Source: JAOXRU01 sp965247735 (GTDB lineage: Bacteria > Bacteroidota > Bacteroidia > Flavobacteriales > Flavobacteriaceae). From it: a stretch of DNA of 64,000 nucleotides. The first letter of the stretch is position 1. Each line of letters begins with the position of its first letter. Shown here piece after piece: positions 53,719 through 62,641 of this stretch. Position numbers and translations under genes: made by a program. The notes under the pieces are model-generated. The model was not told the DNA's origin. It saw nothing but the letters and a program-made list of their open reading frames with translations, and ran no database searches. The stretch is taken from the NCBI GenBank assembly GCA_965247735.1, contig CBDFHN010000001.1, forward strand, positions 806,001 to 870,000. The letters are read 5' to 3'.

Positions 53719-55893
53719 ATGATTGAATTTAAAGAGTTGAAAAAAATAATTTCAATGCAACAAGATCAAACTGATTGTGGAGTAGCATGTTTGCAAACCA
53801 TAATTCAGTTTTATGGAGGGTCATCTTCACGGGAAGAATTGCGAGAATGGAGTGGTACAACAAAACAAGGTGCAACGTTACTAGGTCTTTATCAGGCAGC
53901 AAGTAAATTGGGTTTTGCTCCATGTGGAGTTGAAATGGATATAAACGAATTAAAAAAGCATAAAGATCCAGTTATATTGCATGTGGTTTTAAAATCACAT
54001 ATGGAACATTATGTCGTTTCTTTTGGATTTTATGACGATCATTTTATTATTGCTGATCCTGCTAATGGTTTGATTAAAATGTCCGTTAAAGATCTAAATG
54101 AAATTTGGAAAACTAAGTCTGCACTTTTATTAGGAAAGAGTAAGAGTTTAGTAGTAAAGAAAGAAGCAAAGAGAAAAAAAGGACAGTATTTTTACCACTT
54201 ATTGAAAAGAGACAGACGTTTGTTGATTTTTTCTATTGTTTTAGGCTTAATTGTTTCTATACTAGAAACAGCGATGTCTGTTTTTTCTCAGTTACTAATT
54301 GATTATATTTTACCGTCCAAAGATAAAGATATGCTCTGGATGGCTATCGTTTTTGTCTGCGTATTGTTAGTGTTAAAATTGACATTTAGTAGTATTATAG
54401 GAATTGTTAATATTGAACAGGCAAAAAGATTTAAGGGAAGAATTGTAATTCGGTTTTACAAATCTCTTATGCAATTACCAAAATCTTTTTTTGATACAAG
54501 AAAAGTTGGAGATTTAGTTTCTAGGTTACATGATACTAGTCGTGTTCAAGGAGCTATTAGCGTAGTGTTCGGATCAGTCGTTGTGAGTGTTCTGACTATT
54601 TTTGTTTCGCTTTTTTTTATATATTTTTATTCGCCTATAACTGGTATGATTGCTAGTGTTAGTTTTCCATTTTATTTATATCTCGTTATTAGGTACAATA
54701 ATATTGTGCAAAAGGCTCAGAAGAAAGCAATATTAGAACATGCAGAAAGCGAGAGTTTTTTTATAAACTCAATTCAAGCTATCGAGGATATTAAGAATAC
54801 TAGAAATGAAAGCTATTTTGAGAAATTAAATAAACTTATTTATAATAGTTTTCTCGAAAGTGAATATAGTTTAGGTAAGATTGGTATTAAACTTTCAGTC
54901 ATTACTGGTTTTTTTGGTATTGTGTATACTATAATGATACTTGGATATAATTCGTTTGAGGTATATGATAATCAATTGAAGTTGGGGGAACTTGTTGCTG
55001 TTTTAAGTATTTCTGGTATTCTATTGCCTGCAATATTTGGATTAGCACTCAATATAGTGCCAATAAATGAGGCAAAGATTGCATTTGATAGGATGTACGA
55101 AATTACGCTTCTTCATAATGAAACGTTTAAAGAAAAATGTGTCAACGATTTTTCTTCGCTAGAGATAAAAAACCTTTCTTTTGGGTTTAATGGAAGAGAA
55201 CCAATTTTAAATAATATTAATATAATGATTGGTAAGAATCAATGCGTGGCCTTAATAGGTGAAAGTGGTGGAGGTAAGAGTACCTTAAGACAGATTATAC
55301 AGAAGTATTATTTGCAAGATAAAGGGGGTATTGAGGTTAATGGCAAGTATGACCTTAGGAGTATAAATTCAAAGAGTTGGAGAGGGTTAATAGGAGTAGT
55401 GCCTCAAGAGATTAGTGTTTTTAATGGCACAATGTTGAGTAATATAGTCTTTGGAGGTGATCTTAATCAAGAAAAAATGAAGGGCTTTATTAAGAAATAT
55501 GGGTTTGATGAGTTTATTGATGGACTACCATTAGGTTTAGAAACAATTATAGGCGAAGAAGGTGTTAGGCTGTCCTCTGGGGAAAAGCAATTATTAGCTA
55601 TAATGAGAGCACTTTATTTAGAACCAAAATTATTGATATTGGATGAATGTGCTTCTTCATTAGATAAAAAAACAGAACAGTTTGTAATTAATTTATTGAG
55701 GAGGTTAAGATCGTCAATGAGTATTTTTTTAATTTCTCATCGCATTCAATTTATACATGAAATAGCGAATAAAATATATGTTTTGGAAGGGGGAGAGATT
55801 GAGGACTTTGGGACACATGAAGAGTTAATGGAAAGCAAAAATTTTTATAGTAATTATTGGTTTAATCTTTATGAGAAGATCACATTGCTTTAG
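53719..55893 (+). CDS. Peptidase-containing ABC exporter (C39 peptidase, membrane and ATPase domains)
   Basis: 724 aa. Residues 1-140: C39 peptidase with catalytic Cys20 in QQDQTDCGVAC, His97 in HMEHYVVSF and Asp113 in ADPANG. Residues 165-460: membrane domain with six helices (LLIFSIVLGLIVSILETAM, LVAVLSISGILLPAIFGL). Residues 480-724: ATPase with Walker A GESGGGKST, signature RLSSGEKQLL, Walker B LLILDECASS and switch His in LISHR. Cleaves leaders after Gly-Gly and exports the core; the precursor at 52236 is its likely client. Complete and of normal length for the family. Confidence 0.92.
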   Translation: MIEFKELKKIISMQQDQTDCGVACLQTIIQFYGGSSSREELREWSGTTKQGATLLGLYQAASKLGFAPCGVEMDINELKKHKDPVILHVVLKSHMEHYVVSFGFYDDHFIIADPANGLIKMSVKDLNEIWKTKSALLLGKSKSLVVKKEAKRKKGQYFYHLLKRDRRLLIFSIVLGLIVSILETAMSVFSQLLIDYILPSKDKDMLWMAIVFVCVLLVLKLTFSSIIGIVNIEQAKRFKGRIVIRFYKSLMQLPKSFFDTRKVGDLVSRLHDTSRVQGAISVVFGSVVVSVLTIFVSLFFIYFYSPITGMIASVSFPFYLYLVIRYNNIVQKAQKKAILEHAESESFFINSIQAIEDIKNTRNESYFEKLNKLIYNSFLESEYSLGKIGIKLSVITGFFGIVYTIMILGYNSFEVYDNQLKLGELVAVLSISGILLPAIFGLALNIVPINEAKIAFDRMYEITLLHNETFKEKCVNDFSSLEIKNLSFGFNGREPILNNINIMIGKNQCVALIGESGGGKSTLRQIIQKYYLQDKGGIEVNGKYDLRSINSKSWRGLIGVVPQEISVFNGTMLSNIVFGGDLNQEKMKGFIKKYGFDEFIDGLPLGLETIIGEEGVRLSSGEKQLLAIMRALYLEPKLLILDECASSLDKKTEQFVINLLRRLRSSMSIFLISHRIQFIHEIANKIYVLEGGEIEDFGTHEELMESKNFYSNYWFNLYEKITLL

Positions 55894-57279
55894 GTTTTGA
55901 TAGAACTTTACTGATAAATGGAAAAGCTGATAGAAGTTTCTTTTGTAGTGTTGTTGCAGCTGTTTTTTAATAGGTTTTAAAGTATCTTTATTATCGGTGG
56001 TTTTTTCATTAATGTTATCATAAGTGATTAAAAGTGTCTTAATCGCTACAATGTTTATGGATATCTTCATTTTTGCTTGCATAACAACAAATGTTTTCGA
56101 TAAAAAAGCCATATTATTGTTGTTTGCAGTGATCGCTTTGTGTGCCGAAAATCTTAATTTTTATTAGATTTTGTTTCCGGACAGTCGATTTCGATAAAAA
56201 TGTGTAAATGGTTCTCAGAGGTTTTTAAGGATATCCCCGTCTATTGACTAATACGATCCAATTATTTGTTAGAATTGTCAGTTATACAATATTGAAGTCT
56301 AAATAGGAGGGAGAAGTTTATCTTTGATTTAAAAGATATAGGTACAGTGTATGAGAAGTGTAAATGTTAAGAGTATTGCCTATGAATTATTTATGAAAGT
56401 TAATTTTTGTGACTCTTTTTATTTTAAAGAACCAACATGTATGTGAAAATAAAGGATCAGAAAAACAGAACGATCTTCTGAAAAAGAAGGAAATGCACAG
56501 CTAGTATAATACAAGATTGGGAGGGAGCTAATGCTGAATTTAATAGTATAGTGCTAAATTGACCTCAGTGGAGTAAAACAGAGCTATAATTAGATAATGG
56601 TTTTTCTTTTATAACTAAACTAATAAGAATTTCACCTTATGGTTGATAGGTTAAATAACAAATATATAGATTGACAATATTTGTTAAAAAAACTAAAAAT
56701 GTAGAATATTTGTTTAATGCAAAAAACGAAAGATTTAGACAAGAACAAGAACTTAATTTTTTGGTAGAAGAGTAGCCTTTATGGGATTGATTCTAACTTG
56801 CAACCAAGTTTCTTATTCTGAACTTTCAAGGCGATTTTTTTATCAACCATCAATATCAGTAGCCCAGAGGGTAACGGATCTGCAGATCATAAAAGAACAG
56901 TTATTTATGATGAAACTGATTTAGGAACTTATAAAGGTGTTTTGCTAAACAAGGCTAATCGAGATAAAAACAAGTATTGTGGGCTTCCTTTTTGAGTTTG
57001 TTTCTAATGCATGGTTAATCACTGATATCGAAAAAAGAAGTGTTCCTTTGTTTTCATCAACGAGTCATAAGATCTTACTAAGAAATATTACAACCGTTGG
57101 AGTAGAATTGTATGCTGGTATAGTAGTAGTGTGAAAAAGGAGTAAGTGCTACGATCTGTTAATACGCTCTCTGTAAAAAAGAATGGGTATAGTAAATTAA
57201 AAAACATTGAGTTCTGTTTAAAAATAAAAGTGTCAAAATTGATTAAATTATATGAAAAAATTAAAAATTATGTTAAGAA
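55894..57279. other. 1.4-kb stretch of decayed coding sequence
   Basis: No intact gene. Between about 56820 and 57135 (+) several short frames read like protein (KAIFLSTINISSPEGNGSAD, SADHKRTVIYDETDLGTY, SSTSHKILLRNITTVGVEL) but change frame and hit stops, so a gene has decayed here. Family not recognised. 55894-56800 shows nothing. Confidence 0.4.
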
Positions 57280-59142
57280 ATGAAGATAAATAAGAAACAG
57301 TTTATTTTCGAGTATTTTTTTTTGATAATTTTATTTTTTTTAAATAATGTTTTACATGGACAGGAGGAACTCCCATGGGATTCACCTCGTTTAAGCATCA
57401 ATGCCCCTAAGGGTACCGAATATCAAAATGTAAAGAGGGGTACTGTATATATTGAGTTCAAAGGAATTAATTGTACAGGAGTATTGATGAATACTGTTAA
57501 TCAAAATGGGAGATTTTATATATTGACTGCAGGTCATTGTTTGCAGGCGGCTATAGTAGGAGAAAGAATAAATCTGATGTTGAATTTTGAATTTGAAGCA
57601 TTAAACCCGACTAAAGACCAACAAGGAATGGAGACAGGATTTAATACTTTTAAAGTTTTAGCTATTGTTTTGCAGAAAGAGGAAGATACTTATTCTGATT
57701 ATTCATTAATAGAAATTATTGATAATAATATTTCTGAAGATTATTTTAATACTTTATACTTTAACGGATGGAGTATTCGTCCTATTCAATCTGTTCGTGG
57801 TATAGTTCATCATTCTAAAGGTCAGACTAAAAAAATAAGACAAGTAATTAGATCAGAATATAGAGGTCGTTATGGTAAAGATTATTTGATTTATGGTAGC
57901 AATATAAATGGATCAAACCTTAATCCTTTTTTAACTAGAGGTTCTAGTGGTGCGGGTGTTTTTAATGATGAAAAACAAGTGATTTTTATTCATACAAAAT
58001 CAATAAGACCGAAGAATTTTCCTTCTTCTATGATAGATGGTATAGCAAAAATAAGAAATATGGGAGTAGGTCATTCTTTAAATAAAATGTGGGACGACAA
58101 ACTTTGTTATTATCTAGATCCTATATCTTCATATGTGCAAAGTATTTCTGGAGGATATGGTTTTAGAAATAATAATTATCTAATAGATAATGATAGTTTT
58201 AATCTCACTGTTTTAGCTAATAGTTCTTCCATTGGTCATGTAAATTCATCTATTCAAGGACAGGTTTTGGAGACTTTTTTAGAAGATGTATTACGTACTA
58301 AAAATATTGGTATTTTATCGTACAATAAAATATACAATATAACAGTAAGAGTAAATGTGTTAACAGAAAATGGGTCTGAATTACTCGTTAAAAATAGATT
58401 TAATACTTCAGATAATGAAAATATTTGGAATTATGAAGAGGATGGTCATACAGAAGATAACCTAGAAAACTTGAGTAAAAAAGAGAGAAGAAAATTGAGA
58501 ACATGGTTTTTTAATAATGAAAAGGTGCGTTTTACGGTTGAGGTAATTAATAACGGAGATTCGGATGTTATTGTACGAGCTATAGATCTTCCTGGAGTTG
58601 GTAAGATTAATGCTGTAGAATTGTTTAGTGCTATAGAATTTAGAAAAAATTATAAAAATTCTAATTACCCTGAAAATAGAGCGCTTATTAATGATAATGT
58701 GTATATAGACTCTCTAGTGATAAGAGTTTTTGATGATAAACAAATAATGTTAAATTTAAGTAAATTTGTTACCAGTAATAATGGAGGGTATTTAAATAAT
58801 ATTGGGCATAGTTTATTCATGGCTAAACCAGGTAACGAGGTTGAAATAGCTGTATATGGTGCTTCTGAAACAAAAAAAACTATTTATAGTAAGGTATGGA
58901 TAGATTATAATAAAAATTTTAAATTTAACGATGAAGGAGAAGAAGTACTAAGTATGAACGGGCTGGCTGGCCTACCCTTAGTCGGCCGTTTTAGAATTCC
59001 TGAGTGTAAATCTAATATTTCTACTAGGGTTAGTATTGCAATGTCTCAATCCAACCCTCCGCCAATTAAAGGTAGGTGGTCCTCTAATTTAAAAGGTGAG
59101 GTAGAAGATTATACAATTAAGATAATTTCTGACTTTGATTAG
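57280..59142 (+). CDS. Secreted trypsin-like serine protease with GEVED-type C-terminus
   Basis: 620 aa. Signal peptide (FFLIILFFLNNVLHGQ), then an S1-type protease domain: His86 in LTAGHC, Asp140 in YSDYSLIE and Ser223 in RGSSGAGVF. It resembles lysyl-endopeptidase-like enzymes of Bacteroidota. The C-terminal 150 residues end with KVWIDYNKNFKFNDEGEEVL and LKGEVEDYTIKI, the GEVED domain often seen in secreted proteins of this phylum. A separate T9SS sorting domain is not seen. Monocistronic. Confidence 0.85.
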   Translation: MKINKKQFIFEYFFLIILFFLNNVLHGQEELPWDSPRLSINAPKGTEYQNVKRGTVYIEFKGINCTGVLMNTVNQNGRFYILTAGHCLQAAIVGERINLMLNFEFEALNPTKDQQGMETGFNTFKVLAIVLQKEEDTYSDYSLIEIIDNNISEDYFNTLYFNGWSIRPIQSVRGIVHHSKGQTKKIRQVIRSEYRGRYGKDYLIYGSNINGSNLNPFLTRGSSGAGVFNDEKQVIFIHTKSIRPKNFPSSMIDGIAKIRNMGVGHSLNKMWDDKLCYYLDPISSYVQSISGGYGFRNNNYLIDNDSFNLTVLANSSSIGHVNSSIQGQVLETFLEDVLRTKNIGILSYNKIYNITVRVNVLTENGSELLVKNRFNTSDNENIWNYEEDGHTEDNLENLSKKERRKLRTWFFNNEKVRFTVEVINNGDSDVIVRAIDLPGVGKINAVELFSAIEFRKNYKNSNYPENRALINDNVYIDSLVIRVFDDKQIMLNLSKFVTSNNGGYLNNIGHSLFMAKPGNEVEIAVYGASETKKTIYSKVWIDYNKNFKFNDEGEEVLSMNGLAGLPLVGRFRIPECKSNISTRVSIAMSQSNPPPIKGRWSSNLKGEVEDYTIKIISDFD

Positions 59143-59253
59143 AGCCTGTTTAAGTGTTTTGCATTGGAGGAGGTTACATCTATCCAGATACTATTGATAA
59201 AGGGATAATCAAAAATTATGGCAAATATTATTACTATTCTAAATTAGAGCCTT

Positions 59254-60027
59254 ATGGTATTAAAAAGATCACAAAGTCAAAGATCAACCGCAGAAAAGGA
59301 AGATTTTGGAGCTTGCCCTATTAGGAATAGCCTTTCTGTACCTGCTACTGATAGCGCCTACGATATATTTAGAACTATTCTTCTTAGATCTTATCTTAAA
59401 GACGAAATGGACAAAAGGAAGGTAGGATTGGGAAGGATGAAATCTATGTCCTCTAAGGGTGAGGAACTTAGGGGTGTAGCAATTAAAGAGGGTTATGTGG
59501 TCTTAAATAGTGAGGATTGGACTATAAATCTTAATGACCGTTTTATGTTAAATTACATCAAACAAGCACGAGTCTTTGCATTATGGGACAATTTAAATGA
59601 AAAAGAAAAAGAAATGCTGAAAGAAAAAGGTAGTTTGGAGGAGTTAAGTGACTTTTTTTTAAAACTTCCCGAAGATCAAAGACTTAATTTCCCTGTGCTT
59701 TCAAGTCAATTAGGAATGTCTGTAACGGCAAGAGAAATACAATTATTAAAAGAACATGGATATGTACAAAGTGATTTAAAATCGAAACATGATATATTTC
59801 AATTAGAATTCGTCAGAAAAGAGGATAGTGCTTTTAGAAAATATTTAATTAAAAAAAAGTTAGAAAGACAACTATCGCTGACAGATAAATCATCATTAGA
59901 AATAGAAAGAAAATTTGATAAATTGGCAATTGCATCGATAGATCGTATTCCTGAAGTAACAACATCTGTAAATATACCTGAACGCAAAAGAAAAAACAAT
60001 TCTACAAAACCTTTGAGACTGTTTTGA
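59254..60027 (+). CDS. Unknown protein with a basic C-terminal tail
   Basis: 257 aa, no signal peptide or membrane segment, mostly charged and helical (LNEKEKEMLKEKGSLEELSD). I recognise no domain. The tail ERKRKNNSTKPLRLF is strongly basic and resembles a nuclear-localisation-like cluster, as do the tails of the two trehalose-type proteins and the LRR protein in this window. It follows the protease by 111 bp and is on the same strand. Confidence 0.6.
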   Translation: MVLKRSQSQRSTAEKEDFGACPIRNSLSVPATDSAYDIFRTILLRSYLKDEMDKRKVGLGRMKSMSSKGEELRGVAIKEGYVVLNSEDWTINLNDRFMLNYIKQARVFALWDNLNEKEKEMLKEKGSLEELSDFFLKLPEDQRLNFPVLSSQLGMSVTAREIQLLKEHGYVQSDLKSKHDIFQLEFVRKEDSAFRKYLIKKKLERQLSLTDKSSLEIERKFDKLAIASIDRIPEVTTSVNIPERKRKNNSTKPLRLF

Positions 60028-60039
60028 AATCATTTATTT

Positions 60040-60610
60040 TAAAATTTTTAAGCATGTCCCTTACCATTGATAATTGCACAAATGCACCCTTGAATCAGTC
60101 AATCTTTCTTAATCCTTTGAGGTTCTTCTTTGGAAAGGACGTTAAGCGAATGTCCGTTCCACTATCCACGCCCTAGAGAAGTTCTTTACAATCCTGATCC
60201 GTTTTAAATCGATCGGAGGAGAGCTCCTAAAAGATTTTGGACCTTGAAAAGATCCATATGACCCCCTATATTTATATAACTCAGGGCTATGGATTTCTCT
60301 TATTAATGATATAAAGCCTTAGAGCTCCGTTTAAATTTTCTTCAGCAGAATTTATGCGGATAATTGCACCATGGTCTTTGAAGGTTCACAAAGGGACTCT
60401 TAACCCTTTAAGAACCTTCTATAGGCGTTCATCCAGGCAAGGGATCTTTCCACGACCCATTTTTTGGGAATGACCTTGAATTTTCCTCATTATCGTTCCG
60501 CATAACGATATGTATGGTATAGCAAAACAGCTCCATTGTACTATCCACTTGCTTTTCCCTATAACCCCCACCATCTGCGAAGGTGACAAGGATATTATGA
60601 GGTTACTATA
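60040..60610 (-). pseudogene. Two tandem IS5-family transposase relics
   Basis: The - strand encodes VIPKKWVVERSLAWMNAYRR near 60420-60475, preceded by FADGGGYREKQVDSTMEL, and again WIVERTFA plus RRTSKDYERLT-like and FVQLSMVRDMLKNF traces at 60040-60180. WVVERxxAW is the hallmark of IS5-type transposases. Many frameshifts and stops. Higher in G+C than the surroundings, which marks it as foreign. Confidence 0.7.
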
Positions 60611-60657
60611 AGTCATGAGCCTGAATCTATAGGTTTTAATTTATAGTGATTCAGTTA
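60598..60657 (+). repeat. Solitary right end of the IS200/IS605 element
   Basis: GGTTACTATAAGTCATGAGC and TATAGGTTTTAATTTATAGT followed by GATTCAGTTA match, with changes, the two hairpins and tail of the right end at 43942-44000. No transposase remains. Confidence 0.6.
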
Positions 60658-60730
60658 ATTATGGAAGGTTGCAAAATAGGAGGAGTTAAGAATATGAATT
60701 TGTTTAAATATTCACTAGCTATTTGAATTA

Positions 60731-62287
60731 TCATTTTTTTGGGTATGAAGACGGTTCCTTTTTCATTGGAGATATAGAGGTATTAAGTTTTTCCAAACTT
60801 GATTTCTTTTTCTTTGTAGATTTTTGAACAGAAGAAACTGTTAACATATCAAAACTAATTGAAACTTCCGTTCCGATAGCTTCACTGGAAGTATTATTTT
60901 TTCCTTTTAATAAAGCTAATTTTGAACAAGCAAATTGAATAGCTCTTAAAAATTTTATTTCGTTTGAGTGATTCTGATTACCAGAAATAATTGTGTTGTT
61001 TTCTAATCCTACTCGAAATGAAGATGAATATTCGTTTTTTGAAACTCCATTCTTATAAAGCAAATTGTTTTCAGTAATTACAATTATATTTCTATTTTCT
61101 TTTGATATCTTAATAAGATTACAGCTTGTTGGTTCATCATTAGCAACTACAAATAACTGAGAGTAGTTCCAATGTTTTAAATTTTCTAAAATATTTGGAT
61201 TATATTTTTCTGGTTCTTGAATTAAAACGTCTTCTGGTGTTAATAGCACAAGAGAGGGGACTTCTTGATGTAGGGAAGATAGCAATTCAAATTTAGAAAG
61301 CTCTCTTCTTAAATCGTTTAATTCTTCACTTATTTTATGATCAAAAATGAAACTTCGGTGCATTTCTTGTGCAGATAAAGAAGAAGTTCCTAAAAGATAA
61401 AAATCTTCTTTTCCCTCTCTTTGATTAGGGCTATTACTAATTCTACTACTCACATCAGCAGTATTAGGAGAATGGTTACAAGGACGTGCTGTATATCCTT
61501 GTAAAATTCCTTCATTAAGTTTTTCATTTAGAACTTTAAATGAAGGCCAATCTCCTCTGTCATCACCGGTATAACTCATTTTTTCAGGAATTGTTACAAA
61601 AAGATTATTTTCCTGAAATAAAATTTCTAACTCACGATCTGCTAATTTTTGAAGAGTAATCCCTTTTGATACGCGTTCAAGTGTAAAGGCAGAAGAAGCT
61701 TCAAAATCTACATGTAAATCTGTATACTCTTTAATTATAATAAGAAAATTATCTCTAATTCTGCGTTTTATGACTTCAAAATCATCACTTTTTTTATTTG
61801 GAATTCTAAAATGACAAGTACATCCAAAATCTTTCATTTCTAGTCTTATGGAAGGTTTACTTAAATCTAAATCTTTGTTGGTATCTGTATAATATTCTCC
61901 TGCTGGTCTAGAAACTGCCAACGTAATAGCTGTTTTAATAGTTTCGGACAGAGGGCTGCTTTGAGATAATAATTCATCTGGTTTTGTTGCAAGTCTAAAA
62001 TAAGCCCCATTTTCTGATGCAAGAACAATTTTAGGAGTTCTTTTATCACCACTGTTTGTAACAAATGAATTTTTATAGAACTTGTACAAATCGGAATCTT
62101 TTCTACCAGAAAGAACCATAATACCTACTTCAGGATTATCAAAACTATATTGTCTCATATTTGATAAAAAGTCTTGGGATGGAATGGTAATGTCTGCATT
62201 AGAATCGAGCTGTACTACCGTTCCATCACTATCTGTAACAACCCATGATGTTATAGGTGTTTCTTTAAAACTTTTATTATTTGGCAT
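60731..62287 (-). CDS. Trehalose-phosphatase-like HAD protein with C-terminal extension
   Basis: 518 aa. HAD motif I is VVTDSDGTVVQ with D19 and D21; motif II IMVLSGRKDSD near 60; the lid region has VLASENGAYFRL; motif IV is TGDDRGDWPSF near 245, with the GDD signature. This fits trehalose-6-phosphate phosphatases. From residue 290 on, about 230 residues are unlike known phosphatases and end in a basic tail (KKKKSSLEKL ... MKKEPSSYPKK). It lies 354 bp downstream of a trehalose-phosphate-synthase-like gene on the same strand, so the two probably act in one pathway. No signal peptide. Confidence 0.75.
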   Translation of the reverse strand: MPNNKSFKETPITSWVVTDSDGTVVQLDSNADITIPSQDFLSNMRQYSFDNPEVGIMVLSGRKDSDLYKFYKNSFVTNSGDKRTPKIVLASENGAYFRLATKPDELLSQSSPLSETIKTAITLAVSRPAGEYYTDTNKDLDLSKPSIRLEMKDFGCTCHFRIPNKKSDDFEVIKRRIRDNFLIIIKEYTDLHVDFEASSAFTLERVSKGITLQKLADRELEILFQENNLFVTIPEKMSYTGDDRGDWPSFKVLNEKLNEGILQGYTARPCNHSPNTADVSSRISNSPNQREGKEDFYLLGTSSLSAQEMHRSFIFDHKISEELNDLRRELSKFELLSSLHQEVPSLVLLTPEDVLIQEPEKYNPNILENLKHWNYSQLFVVANDEPTSCNLIKISKENRNIIVITENNLLYKNGVSKNEYSSSFRVGLENNTIISGNQNHSNEIKFLRAIQFACSKLALLKGKNNTSSEAIGTEVSISFDMLTVSSVQKSTKKKKSSLEKLNTSISPMKKEPSSYPKK

Positions 62288-62641
62288 ATTATTATTGAAT
62301 TAAATTTGTAAGGTTTGTAATTGTTTTTTGTGTAAAATAGTCATTGGATAATTTCACCTAGCTATATAGTATTCTTGTTATAAGAAAATAGTGTGCTTGA
62401 CTAAACCAAGCTGAGCATAAAGTGTAACGGAATTTTTGATAGGGACTAAAAGCCATCCTTTTCATATAAGAATATAATTTTAATTACGACTCTTTTTCCA
62501 AATAAGTTGCAAATATTCATTTATTATTTCTATATGTAATACTAATTATGTTTAGATCAAACTTAGGTTAAGAGATAAGCTTTAATCATAATTTATAAAT
62601 ATATAAAAGATAGCATTATAAGGTGAATCTATATAAACAAA
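62288..62641. other. Gap between the two trehalose-type genes
   Basis: 354 bp, AT-rich, no gene or clear terminator seen. Long for an operon, so the phosphatase-like gene may have its own promoter. Confidence 0.35.

Noticed and set aside
55825..56112. - strand frame of 95 codons overlapping the end of the ABC exporter
   Set aside because: Overlaps a certain gene, lysine/isoleucine-rich, no homology recognised.
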